Assembly (NCBI GenBank): GCA_004151065.3
Contig: NWUY0300012594.1
Location: forward strand, 67,145-82,247
Origin: Larix sibirica
Lineage: Eukaryota; Streptophyta; Pinopsida; Pinales; Pinaceae
DNA: 15,103 nt
Direction: 5' to 3'
The notes under the pieces: model-generated
The model's database searches: none
What the model was told of the DNA's origin: nothing
The model's input: the letters and a program-made list of their open reading frames with translations, nothing else
Position numbers and translations under genes: made by a program
Shown: positions 1 to 7,891 of the stretch, piece after piece
Numbering within the stretch: the stretch's first letter is position 1
Layout of the letters: every line of letters starts with the position of its first letter

Positions 1-120
1 CTTCAAACGGGGACGTGGAGGGGACGTTTCCAATGGAATTTACAAGTTTACGAGGCGTGCGGGGTCGTGGAAACGTGTTTTCTACCCTTGGGGACGCGTA
101 CCCATGTAACACTGGAATAA
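1..120. other. G-rich leader with repeated GGGGACG motif
   Basis: The motif GGGGACG occurs at 9-15, 20-26 and 90-96, with a variant GGGGTCG at 61-67, next to CGTGG and GTTTCC words. I do not recognise a gene or element end here. The base composition is richer in G than the AT-rich sequence that follows. It may be part of a dispersed repeat, but this is only an impression. Confidence 0.25.
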
Positions 121-252
121 AGTCAAGGCAATTACATAATGGCCAAAACAAAAGAACATATATTAAGGGGATTCTTGGGGTTAACAAGATATTACTGAAG
201 GTTTGTCAAAAATTATGCACACCTGGTAGCTTTGCACACATTTGTGGAGGAG
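121..252 (+). pseudogene. Ty3/gypsy reverse transcriptase C-terminal scrap
   Basis: Frame 1 gives LRGFLGLTRYY, a stop, then RFVKNYAHLVA. This is the highly conserved stretch just after the catalytic palm of Ty3/gypsy reverse transcriptase, usually LRGFLGLTGYYRRF followed by an NYxxxAxPL-type segment. It is preceded by a MAKTKEHI stretch that matches the usual WPxPKxxKxL lead-in. One in-frame stop (TGA at 196-198) replaces the first Arg of the YYRRF motif, and the frame degenerates after about 250. The protein would have copied element RNA into DNA; this fragment cannot. It has no LTR nearby and meets copia gag about 100 bases downstream, so it is a truncated remnant, possibly the site into which the copia element inserted. 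Confidence 0.75.
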
Positions 253-353
253 AGTGATGGGTCTATGACTCTAGACAGGACTTTAGACAATGGCCGGGTT
301 TTTTTATCTCAAAAATTTGCTAGAACAGTTGCCCAAGGTTGAAGGATATTAGA

Positions 354-788
354 GCCGAGTTGCTTGCCATTGGAAGGGAGGTAGATGAGGAAGCTCTGTA
401 GTTATCACTCTTAAAGAGTTTGTCTCAGTGCTTTGAATGCTTTGTTGATACTATAAATATTACTTTTGAGACCATTTAGATTATTTTTAACAAGCATTCA
501 GGTTAGTTGTTTCAGGAGTGTTGGAAAGAAGCCATTCAAAAGTGGTGGTTGAACTTGAGAGTGCTTTTGTTGCCAAAAACAAAGGCAAAGGCAAGCACAA
601 GTGGAGTGGATAACAGTTCAGGGAATGCAACTACTATATGTAATGCTAGTTTAAATAACAGGAGTTATTACTATGGTAGAACAGGGCATCTGAAAATGAC
701 TAGGAGGAAACAGTTGTGGGACATGGAGCACAAGAAAGACCAGCATGCTAATATGGTGGAGCATGAAGAAGATCATTACTTCTTATGA
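354..788 (+). pseudogene. Copia Gag (capsid/nucleocapsid) remnant
   Basis: Frame 3 reads through AELLAIGREVDEE, then KSLSQCFECFVDTINITFET. This matches the copia Gag helix and the SLPxSYxxFV region that Pfam groups as UBN2/Retrotran_gag. A basic KTKAKA-type linker follows. The nucleocapsid CCHC zinc knuckle is present as SYYYGRTGHLKMTRRK at about 667-714. All three cysteines of CX2CX4HX4C are replaced (Ser, Tyr, Arg) and only the His remains, so it could not bind zinc. In-frame stops lie after REVDEEAL and after ITFETI. The N-terminal part of Gag is missing; the ATG at 507 opens only the distal part and is not a real start. Intact Gag would package element RNA in virus-like particles. Confidence 0.75.
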
Positions 789-797
789 GTGAGGAAA

Positions 798-1320
798 GTC
801 GTCAAATGACTGGTTTTTTGGTTTTTTAGCTTCAAAGTATATGAGTAATAGGAGGGATTGATTTGTTTGTTGCCTTTGTTGAAGACAAATCCAAATCAGA
901 GTGTGATCTTTGGTGATGGTAGGGTTTATTTTGTCCAAGTTTGTGGAAATATTCAAATAAAATTGTCAGATGGTATGTTCGCTTTTTAGAATTTGCTTTA
1001 CATAAAGGATATGAATTAAAACGTTGTTTCAATAAGTGAAATAACAAGGCAATGGTCATATTTGTAGGTCTTGTTTAAAGCCAATAAATGTTTGGCAAAA
1101 GATGAGGAGTGATAGGTGACTACATCAGGGGTAAAAGAGCATGGGTTGTACAAATTAGTGGAGTTTGATGTGGCAAAATGATATGCTTTTGTGACTAATA
1201 TTGATACTAGGTTTCTCATGTCATCGAAGGTATGGACATCTTAACTTCAAAGTACCTTTCTCTCTTTGGAACAATTTGAGATGGTAATTGGATTGCATTC
1301 AATTTAGGAGGACAATGATG
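798..1320 (+). pseudogene. Copia protease and pre-integrase remnant
   Basis: RQMTG (about 801-815) corresponds to the xHMTG motif just after the catalytic Asp-Ser-Gly of copia protease; the DSG itself is not seen. From 882, frame 3 reads NQSVIFGDGRVYFVQ, then GNIQIKLSDG, then a degraded VLYVPxxxxNLxSVS segment (NLLYIKDMN, stop, NVVSISE). These are the standard protease C-terminus and linker motifs. After a shift to frame 1, RRYGHLNFK at 1225-1251 is the LWHRRLGHLN motif of the GAG_pre-integrase zinc-binding domain, keeping its His. Several stops and at least one frameshift (between about 1110 and 1225) make it non-functional. Confidence 0.75.
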
Positions 1321-1359
1321 TACGCATAATGTGTTTGGCTGGAATAATGTGATCTTTGT

Positions 1360-1985
1360 GGGCCTATGAAAACACCTTCCATATATGGTGGAAGGTAGTT
1401 CGTCCTTCTTATGAATTTTCAATGCCGGTGTTTTGCATTTTTTGAGTTAAATCATCTTAATCCAGCAATGGAGAATCAAACAGGTAAGAGAACTAAAGTC
1501 CTCCAGATAATGGTGGGGAGATTTTATCAAAAGAATATGCTGATTTTTGCAAAGGAGAAGGGATTCAAAAGCTCACTGCACCATATATCCCCAAGTGGAA
1601 TGGGGTGGTTTGAAGAAGAAATAGGTCGATGGTCGAGATGGGTAGGTGTATGATGTGAGACAAGGTGCTTCTAAACAAGTAATGGGCTTAAAGCAATACA
1701 CATTGCTGTTCATCTCCTAAACTGGAGTCTTAGGAAGGTGGTGCATGGTATTACGCCGAAGAGGTATTGTTCGGAAGAAACAACACGTAAAGCCACCTAA
1801 GGGTATTGGTTATGCTTTAATTCCAGAAGAAAAGGGAGGAAAGTTGGATTCAAAATGCAATTTTTTTCATTTTTCATTTATTTGTGGCTTATAGTGACCA
1901 TTCTAAGGCTTGTTGTTCACTGGATGTTGGCAATAACAAAATAATTGTCAGTGAAGACACGATTGTAATGAGAAACCAAGTCTGT
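1360..1985 (+). pseudogene. Copia integrase remnant
   Basis: GPMKTPSIYGGR (1360-1395, frame 1) opens the rve catalytic core. The first catalytic Asp segment is degraded: LLMNFQ stands where LLIDDFSR is expected. ENQTGKRTKVL follows in frame 1, then after a frameshift near 1505 frame 3 gives DNGGEILSKEYADFCK, carrying the second catalytic Asp. The third catalytic residue, Glu in the GVVER motif, is replaced by a TGA stop (GVV-stop-RRNRSMVEM), and the D-to-E spacing is one residue short. Further on come AVHLLNWS, HGITPKRY, IGYALIPEEKGGKLDSKC (frame 2) and YSDHSKAC with LDVGNNKIIVSEDTI (frame 3), typical of the copia integrase C-terminal region. Intact integrase inserts element DNA into chromosomes; this copy could not. 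Confidence 0.85.
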
Positions 1986-2229
1986 TTCAGTCTAATTCAG
2001 ATTTGAAAACCAATTTTAATTGTTGGTTTGAGCCTGAAAGATCAGCAGAGTTGCAAGTGGGAGATGGTTTGCACAGAGCACATGAAGGTGAAGAGGTTGA
2101 ATTCACTTCGGAAGGAACAAGAGATATCACTGATTCAACTGATAGAATACCAAAGCATATACCAAATGGTACACTTCCACAACTTAGAGAAGAATGACCA
2201 AGTGGAAGGCTCAAAAGAGGAGTAAGGTG

Positions 2230-2335
2230 TACAAGAGGTTTATTTTGCCTTGTATGCTGGTGTAACTCTTTTGAACCCCTTTTTGATGAAAAATATGACA
2301 ATGATGAGTGGAAGAAAGCACTCGCAGAGATATGA
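2230..2335 (+). pseudogene. Copia linker before reverse transcriptase
   Basis: YFALYAGVTLLNP (2241-2279, frame 3) and then, after a one-base shift, DEKYDNDEWKKALAEI (2285-2332, frame 2) match the usual copia sequence between integrase and reverse transcriptase, where a DExWxxAMxxE motif leads into the polymerase. The reading hits TGA directly after AEI. The following 200 bases do not show the polymerase motifs (no YVDD), and RNase H begins at about 2540, so most of the reverse transcriptase has been deleted. Confidence 0.65.
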
Positions 2336-2535
2336 AGGGCAGTTTGTACCTATGTCAAAGCTGGATACATCTAGGTTCATTTTATCTATGAAAATTCAAG
2401 TTGGATGATGAATTTGCAGCTTGGACCTAAGGAGAGGCTTGTTTTAAGGTAAGCTTCAAAGTCCCACGTTTGAAAGTTGTGCTTTTCCACCTAGGCTTAG
2501 CGAAGAGCTAATGAGTCGATGGTTACCGTTAGACA
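2336..2535 (+). other. Deletion scar region, RT largely missing
   Basis: Between the pre-RT linker and the RNase H start only about 200 bases remain, without the FVDD or YVDDM catalytic motif or other polymerase signatures in any + frame. The stretch is either strongly decayed RT or foreign filler. I see no other feature in it. Confidence 0.45.
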
Positions 2536-2875
2536 GGTGGTTGGTGACTTGGCATACCATAAATCAACTGGGCCAAGTACATGTCATGTGGTGATTGTGA
2601 TCTCACTTTGTGACATCATTAAAAGCTATTTTTTGGAGTCCAATTAAGAGGGGTATGTGATGCACAGTAATGGATAAGAGAATGGAGAAGTGTCAACATA
2701 TTGACATTCACGATCATTACATTCAATAGCTGAGCAAGAGCGAGAATCTTAAGCTACATCATTGCACATTTCAAGAGAACACTGTAGACATCTTTTTCGA
2801 CATGCTTGGTCTAGATAAGTTTGAGGGATTTTGGGAGAAGTGTTTCTCCAATATGACCATTGAGAGAGCATGATA
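2536..2875 (+). pseudogene. Copia RNase H remnant, first copy of the 3' end
   Basis: GDLAYHKSTG (2543-2572, frame 2) is the copia RNase H motif usually written DxDDRKSTSGY. After a decayed middle, frame 3 gives HIDIHDHYIQ at 2697-2726, stop, then LKLHHCTFQENTVDIFFDML and GLDKFEGFW (2748-2840). These correspond to the C-terminal KHIDxxYHxIRE and ADIFTKPLxxxxFExxR motifs of copia RNase H. The catalytic TEAEY segment is not recognisable. Frameshift and stops inactivate it. The intact enzyme removes the RNA strand during reverse transcription. The C-terminal 100 or so bases and the following untranslated sequence are repeated directly downstream. Confidence 0.8.
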
Positions 2876-3093
2876 GAATTACGGTAGTGTAATGATTATA
2901 TCATTGTACTTTATTATATGTTAATACATCATTGCACATTTCAAGAGCTGATTGCAGACGTCTTTTTCACCATGCCTGGCCTAGACCAGTTTGTAAGCTT
3001 TTGGGACAGGCATTTGTCACCAATGTGGCCATTAAGGGATCAAGACAAAAATATTTTATTGTAATGGTTATATCATTGTCCTTGATTAGATGT
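2755..3093 (+). repeat. Imperfect tandem duplication, period 170, of the RNase H 3' end
   Basis: Copy 1 spans about 2755-2921 and copy 2 about 2925-3093; both begin TACATCATTGCACATTTC at an offset of exactly 170 bases. Copy 2 reads HHCTFQELIADVFFTM then GLDQFVSFWDRHL, parallel to the first copy. Homology continues past the coding end into a shared GTAATG-TTATATCATTGT stretch and ends near ATATGT/AGATGT. By eye the copies differ at roughly a fifth to a quarter of positions, so the duplication is old or joins two diverged element copies. Confidence 0.8.
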
Positions 3094-3571
3094 GAGTACT
3101 GGGTACTAAATTGCATAGGACATTATGTTAAAGCGATGCATTAATAAAGGTGGCAAGACATGTTACGTATCAATGAGGGATTACATTAACGTTAAGATGT
3201 TTTGAGTGAACACCTTTTTAATACTTCTTTCACTCCTTTTATGTTCAACTCACTGCTGGTTTAAAAGTTTACTTGAATCTGCATGACTGCTTCCTGTTTT
3301 CCAATGCATAAATAATGTACTCTTTTTATTGGCGTTTTCACAAAAAAGATCAGCAAAAAAACAAAATTATGAACAAATTTAACCCAAAAAGCCAAAGCAG
3401 GAAACTAATTCTACGATTGGGAGGGTATTTGGCATTTGCACAGGCTTCACATGATTTCTTTGGACTGGACTATTTTAGCCTCTAAATCTCAAGCTGGGAA
3501 TTTCTTCAAGCACTTCCATATCTCCGATGGGCTTATTGTTCAGCCACACTACCTCTAATCCTGTCTGTTAA
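3094..3571. other. AT-rich sequence, no recognised feature
   Basis: This stretch contains no coding pattern I recognise. A purine-rich word followed by ACATGTTACG (about 3146-3170) is a weak candidate for a copia polypurine tract and LTR start; I found no matching second LTR in the window. Confidence 0.4.
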
Positions 3572-3865
3572 ATGGGCTTTGATTTCCTTGCAGACATCTT
3601 TTGGTTGTTCTTATCATTGGAGGGCTGAGACAGATCACCATCTCTTCCTAAGGTGGATCATTTATGCAGACTTTGCCCTTTGCTTGATGTTGCAGCTGAG
3701 GAGCATTTTATTTTGAGATGTCTTGAATAATATGAGATCAGGGGGAAGTTTTTATTGCCTCTGTAGGGATTTGTGCAGAGCTTTATCAACGTTCTTTCGA
3801 TTCTATGGTCACTAGTGCCATGGCCTTGTGCACTCGAGCTCTTCCATGACATCTCCAATTATTAG
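3572..3865 (+). pseudogene. LINE-type element C-terminal zinc-finger remnant
   Basis: Frame from 3659 reads HLCRLCPLLDVAAEEHFILRC and then, after a stop, YEIRGKF and, after another stop, FVQSFINVLSILWS. The spacing C-X2-C-X9-H-X4-C, with EEHF before the last Cys and YxxIRGxF after it, is the C-terminal CCHC finger typical of non-LTR (LINE) polyproteins that follow a reverse transcriptase. Just upstream, in another frame, FGCSYHWRAETDHHLF resembles the FRxSxHxLxxETGRxxxxP lead-in of the same region. Two in-frame stops and a frameshift mark it as dead. The element would have primed reverse transcription at a nicked chromosomal site. No endonuclease or RT core is present, consistent with neither end of a full element being in the window. 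The LINE assignment comes from motif spacing alone. Confidence 0.55.
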
Positions 3866-4826
3866 CTTGTTTATCTGATTTGGGGCATTAGGGGAGTAAA
3901 GTGCCTTGCAGCAATTTAGTGGGACAATATTGCTCCTTGTCCCATGTCACCAGAACTCCAGAGCACACACCACATTGATGGGTCCTAGGAGGATGAGAGT
4001 CTCTTGGGAGTGCTGCCAATGTGGGACACCTTCCCAAAGATGCATTACTAGTATCTTTCCTTTTGCTTGGAGTTCTTCGACCTTGATGTTATCAGTGCTT
4101 TTAATTCTTCATCGTCTGCCCCGACCACCATCAGGAGCGCTTTGATGTTGCCAAGGGATACTTCCTAGGGCCCTATCATTCCATGCTACTCTTTAGATGC
4201 CATTATTCTGCAGGCACTTGGTGTTGAAATCTGCACTACTGACTAAAGATGACGAGGAAGGTTAACTCCCCTGTGGCGGTTGCATCTTAGTTCAGGGTAC
4301 TCATTTTTCATTTAATTTGATTTTAAGGTTGTATTTTCACTCTTTTGATTGGATATTGTTGCTAGTTGTAGTCACCAGTCACCTTGACTTATTTTGGTAT
4401 TTAGTGGACAACAATACAAATTCAATTTCACTTTAGTGCACTTCACCCATCAAAATCATTGAAAACTTTGAAGTTTTTGACTTGCTACGTCTCTCCATTT
4501 TTCAATGTCTTTATAGGGTGATCAAAAAATGAAGAAAATAAGGGTTCCGTACTTAAAAACCGATATTTTTTCATGATGACTATTGTCATGTGCATCTGAA
4601 GTGGATTTGGCTCAGACTTTTCAAATTCAGGGTTTCTATTTCCTGAAATGACTGATCCAAACTTTTGAGAATTTCCATCTCTATTTATTTGTTAGATTCA
4701 GATGATTATTTGATTGATAGCTCACAACATTTTCAGTTAGATACTCCAATTCAAATCAAACTTAAAACATAATTGATTCTGCCTTACTGATAGAATTGAT
4801 TCTTTAGTTTCTAATGTCATTTGCAG
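3866..4826. other. Non-coding stretch, probably intron upstream of the MRT4-like exons
   Basis: I looked for the preceding MRT4 exon (the segment that includes the EGPLEQFTHEMEPFLR-type motif) and did not find it. The stretch is moderately AT-rich and ends in a pyrimidine-leaning tract and CATTTGCAG, a normal 3' splice site, at 4826. An open + frame at 3906-4145 (79 codons) has no resemblance I recognise and looks like chance. If the gene is complete elsewhere, its intron holds the LINE fragment and perhaps the whole copia element. Confidence 0.45.
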
Positions 4827-5149
4827 GTGTGATAGAATTAGTAGCAGATCATGTAGTTTGTCAGGAAGGAGAGCCAATATCACCTGAAGCATCTCGTATA
4901 CTGGTTCGTGGTCACACTTTCATAGCATATACTTGTAAACCCTGTCTTTGATATATTTCAATTTTAATAGAATGCCTACTTAGTCAGTGTTCAGTATTGT
5001 TATGAGTAGACAATAACCTGTTTCTTCTGCAGCATTTACTCGGTGTTCAAATGGCTACGTTCCGACTCAACCTTGTATGCCGGTGGAGTCCTGATGAATT
5101 TGAGATTTTCAGAGATCATGGTGTGGCAAATCCTTCAGATGGTTCATAG
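4827..5149 (+). CDS. MRT4: MRT4-like ribosome assembly protein, last two exons
   Basis: Exon A (4827-4903) starts after CATTTGCAG with two bases completing a split codon, then reads VIELVADHVVCQEGEPI and SPEASRIL. Exon B (5033-5149) follows a 129-base phase-0 intron and reads HLLGVQMATFRLNLVCRWSP, then DEFEIFRDHGVANPSDGS and a TAG stop. Together these are the C-terminus of the plant mRNA turnover protein 4 homologue, a relative of ribosomal stalk protein P0 (L10 family). In yeast it acts in the nucleolus, occupying the P0 site of pre-60S particles until late assembly. The frame is uninterrupted for 63 codons plus the split codon, in contrast to everything around it. The full protein is about 220-240 residues, so the N-terminal three quarters lie outside the window or are lost. 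It is probably a live gene's 3' end, but a truncated duplicate cannot be excluded. Confidence 0.8.
4904..5032 (+). other. Spliceosomal intron, phase 0, 129 bases
   Basis: The 5' border is CTG/GTTCGT and the 3' border TTTCTTCTGCAG/CAT. Removing it joins RIL to HLLGVQM, as expected from the conserved RILRLLG stretch of MRT4 proteins. The donor is GT but otherwise weak (GTTCGT rather than GTAAGT). The acceptor has a good pyrimidine tract. Confidence 0.75.
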
Positions 5150-6650
5150 CACATGCATTAAGTGTCAAATTCTTCTACAAGTGTTTTGGTTGACGGGCTT
5201 ATTTTAATGTAATACTTAAGTCCCTTGTGGCATAAAGTATTGGTTTATGAATGGGAAAGTTTCTGAGAATAGTTTTCTCATTCTAGTGTTGCTAGAGAAA
5301 TTGGCTTGTAATATAGATGGCACTGTAGCTAAATTGTTGCTGAGATGAATTCAGTAAAATTTTGAGGTTGTATTGGAAGGCATTTATAACTTTAATGAAA
5401 GTCATGATAATGTTTTGTCTACCAATACAAAATATCTAGGTATTTTTATCTTTGAATTCCAACTTCGTTTCTGATAGGCAAGCCGTTTGTACTTTTGGTA
5501 GTCAAAACTCAAAACTTTTTTTTTTGAAAAATAAAAATGATATAACTAGCCTTTGTCCAGCCCAGCCCAGGCCTTTTATTGTAAGCATGAAGGCCCAAAT
5601 AAGATGTCATTGACATTAATGGTCAATGTAGCCTTTTAATGCTACAATTTTGTCGAGGAAGCAAGGGTAAACGTGCGAGAAGTAAGTCATCACCCTAGAG
5701 AGGGTCGTGGCGTTTCTTTTTTTGCTGCTTGTGTGATAAGTGTGTTATTTAATGAAAACAGGGATTAATGCACAGCGTGGATCCATGCCATCTTTGAAAC
5801 GGATTGAAAATAATAACAGATACGTAAAGTACCAAACCATACAAATGCTTGTTCTAAGTCTTAGACGCATGTGGTGTGGCAGTAAAGGCATTTGTTTTGT
5901 TCAACTGCAAAGAAATCAAGAGTTTGGCTGGTTCTTTGTGGTTGTGTTGGTGAATGAGTATACGTGTTGTTTTATGCCACGCGACAGTGTTTTGTACATT
6001 AACATTCTGTGATTAGCTAGGAGTTGATATTTCAGTGATGAGAGGAAAATACAGTTATTTGACTAGAGATATAATTATGTAATTATTCTAACCCACTTGA
6101 TCTCATTACAGTTGGAATATAATCCATGGTTGCAAGTTCTCGTAACCAACAACGAGTTTAATTTTTATTTATTTGTAAGGCAGCACAACACCCAAGGGTT
6201 TCCTTGAGTAGACGCTGTGTCGAGTGTTGAGCTCTTGTGGATTGGTTTCATTGACGGAGTCACCGACCTTATTTCGTGGTCTGTCTTTGTTTTAGTCCGG
6301 CTGTGGACCTTTATGTATACGTACGGACGTTTTTTCGAATATTGCATGATCGATTCTTTGTTATTTTATTGCATTTTTACCCGTGCCTACCAGGGATATT
6401 CTGCATATATGCGATGAATTAGTGTTATACGTAGTCTGCCCGTTCATAGTTATGTTTTCCCGTCGAGTTTATTTCCAGTTTTCAGAATTATTGCTTGGGA
6501 TTGGTGTATTGCTTGGTTTTTCCTCATGGTGTAGGTTTACAGGAAACAGCCGATTAAGAGAACGAAGATTTTTAAGAAACAAGACTGTATTTATTTTGGA
6601 GTTGGGGATACAGTCAGCTATAAGAGATGAGTGCGAAAGTCCCTCAAATA
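5150..6650. other. Downstream of the MRT4-like gene: 3' UTR and intergenic sequence
   Basis: The first few hundred bases should include the 3' UTR; AATAAA at 5530-5535 is a candidate polyadenylation signal, though it lies 380 bases past the stop. A 7-base inverted repeat CATTGAC/GTCAATG with a 7-base spacer occurs at 5608-5628. Open frames at 5740-6012 (90 codons) and 6217-6706 (overlapping frames on both strands) show no motif I recognise, and I do not call them as genes. Confidence 0.4.
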
Positions 6651-6653
6651 AAT

Positions 6654-6670
6654 TATATATATATATATAT
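6654..6670. repeat. TA dinucleotide microsatellite
   Basis: An uninterrupted run of eight and a half TA units lies directly after the word CAAATAAAT. Such runs often mark the tail of a retroposed sequence, but no element body is recognisable to its left. Confidence 0.9.
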
Positions 6671-6726
6671 CTGATCAAGAAGTTTTTTAAAAATTTCTGT
6701 TTATAATTCTATATATGTAGATAGAT

Positions 6727-6818
6727 ATTTACATGTCCAACTATCCAACTATTTGGTATTATATATAATCAATCAATATCTTTTTTACATTAAACATATT
6801 TACATGTCCCAACTATCC
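6727..6818. repeat. Short direct repeat ATTTACATGTCC(C)AACTATCC
   Basis: The 20-base word at 6727-6746 returns at about 6798-6818 with a single added C, 71 bases away. The intervening 51 bases are AT-rich and unrecognised. This is either a local tandem duplication or, less likely, a flanking duplication around a tiny insertion. Confidence 0.6.
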
Positions 6819-6985
6819 CTAAGGCACAGCAACCAAAAAATAAACATCTTACAATAAGAAAAACTCGTGATGCTGCTCATCCATGGCCCTTGAATGATTC
6901 TTTGCATTTGATTTTTTGTTCATTGAAATGCTTTTTTTTGTAAGCTAGCTATTTTTATTAATAAAGGAAAAATACAGTGATTCAA

Positions 6986-7016
6986 GCTGGTCGGTCGCTT
7001 TCCCAACCCGACCAGC
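6986..7016. repeat. Nine-base-pair hairpin with 13-base loop
   Basis: GCTGGTCGG (6986-6994) and CCGACCAGC (7008-7016) are perfect inverted copies in an AT-rich setting, preceded by GCTAGCTATTTTTATTAATAAA. No run of T follows, and the context is nuclear plant DNA, so a bacterial-type terminator is not meant. It may be the end of a small dispersed repeat. Confidence 0.55.
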
Positions 7017-7193
7017 AGCAAAACATAAGTTTGTTAATATGGATTTTCAAAGCTTTATAATAAGATATTTATTGTTAATCCTTTGTTTAGACATCTTACA
7101 TATATTCTGAGTGCTGTACCATTCTTTTAACACAATTTCAAAACAAAATTATGATAACTGGAGCGAACAAAATAAAAAAGAGCCTGTTTGGGT

Positions 7194-7334
7194 CTAAGGG
7201 GAATGCTCTTCATTGTCAGAAACAGAGATATGGGGCACCTCTTTGCCTGAGGTAGATGAGGGATGCCCATCTTCAGCAGCTTTCTCTGCAAACATGCAGC
7301 TTGTGGTATCAGATTGATCTTGGTTGTCATCTGC
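7194..7334 (-). pseudogene. Unrecognised C-terminal coding frame cut by the LTR element
   Basis: Reading right to left, the frame gives ADDNQDQSDTTSCMFAEKAA, then EDGHPSSTSGKEVPHIS and VSDNEEHSP before TAG (7194-7196). That is about 46 codons of acidic, Ser/Thr-rich sequence, the look of a disordered protein tail. The frame meets a stop soon after it enters the LTR at its upstream side, so the gypsy insertion would have interrupted it. On the far side of the element (11131-11187) a 19-codon frame ending in DERIQGSNEID lines up in phase with the join, but two stops precede it. I cannot name the protein. It may equally be a chance open frame. Confidence 0.3.
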
Positions 7335-7403
7335 TGTAGGGTATCCTGTAGAGTTCCCCTAGTACAAGAGAGTGGTGTAGAGTCTCCTGTAGAGTTCCTA
7401 CCC
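7335..7403. repeat. 41-base-period internal repeat at LTR end
   Basis: TGTAGGGTATCCTGTAGAGTT at 7335 and TGTAGAGTCTCCTGTAGAGTT at 7376 are 41 bases apart. The same pair occurs in the right LTR at 10212 and 10253, so this repeat was part of the element before it inserted. Contrast this with the larger duplications found only in the left LTR. Confidence 0.75.
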
Positions 7404-7594
7404 ATTTATTTCATTTCAGATTACATGTATAAGCAGTTAAGCAATTCTATTTACTGTTTCTTTCCACGATAAACAAACTGTATACTCAGTTTAATAATTT
7501 AAATTGAATTCAACAAGTGGAATACTCGTTTATTCCATTTGAGGGTCCTCGTCTTCTGTTGAATCCTGAAATTTGCAACAAGCTTAGTAGTACT

Positions 7595-7888
7595 CAAATT
7601 GATATAAACTTCCGGCCCACCGAGAACACTCTATCTGACTCCCCAGCCTAGATTTCTCAAAGAGTCTTTGGCCCATGTCCAAAACTCTCTCAGATAGAAT
7701 AGTGCACCCTGAAATTTCACTCCAAGTCCTTTCTAATATTCAATTGATATAAGCTCTCGGCCCACCGAGAATAGTCTATCCGACTCCCCAGCCTAGATTT
7801 TTTAAATAGTCTTTGGCCCATGTCCAAAACTCTCTCAGATAGAATAGTGCACCTTGAAATTTCACTCCAAGTCCTTTCTAATATCCAA
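7595..7888. repeat. Tandem duplication of about 146 bases, left LTR only
   Basis: Copy A (about 7595-7740) and copy B (7741-7888) share AATTGATATAA, CGGCCCACCGAGAA, GACTCCCCAGCCTAGATT, GGCCCATGTCCAAAAC and the remainder, with about ten to fifteen differences. The right LTR has one copy (about 10470-10620). The duplication therefore happened in this copy or in its close lineage. Confidence 0.85.
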
Positions 7889-7891
7889 ATT

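Larger units (their letters stand above)
354..3093 (+). mobile_element. Degenerate Ty1/copia LTR retrotransposon, internal region
   Basis: Gag zinc knuckle, protease/pre-integrase, integrase, the pre-RT linker and RNase H pieces appear in the copia order (integrase before reverse transcriptase and RNase H), which separates it from Ty3/gypsy. Frame 3 dominates, with shifts to frames 1 and 2 and back and many in-frame stops, so the element is long dead. About 200 bases stand where well over 600 of reverse transcriptase are expected. No LTR pair, primer-binding site or target-site duplication is convincing; a weak purine run followed by ACATGTTACG near 3146-3170 could be the polypurine tract and LTR start, but I could not confirm it. 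Confidence 0.85.

Noticed and set aside
5740-6012. 90-codon + strand frame downstream of the MRT4-like gene
   Set aside because: Its composition is unremarkable, it has no recognised motif, and open frames also occur on the other strand nearby.
6217-6706. Overlapping hydrophobic + strand frames that might be a membrane protein
   Set aside because: Hydrophobic stretches follow from T-rich DNA. The frames overlap each other and minus-strand frames, and one runs into the TA microsatellite.
6986-7016. Hairpin as a bacterial-type transcription terminator
   Set aside because: No T-run follows, and spliced exons and plant retrotransposons show this is eukaryotic nuclear DNA.
7303-7314. TGGTATCAGATT resembling a tRNA-Met primer-binding site on the + strand
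   Set aside because: It lies inside the acidic minus-strand frame, and I found no LTR ending immediately to its left. The real primer-binding site of the element is at 10197-10209 next to a full LTR.
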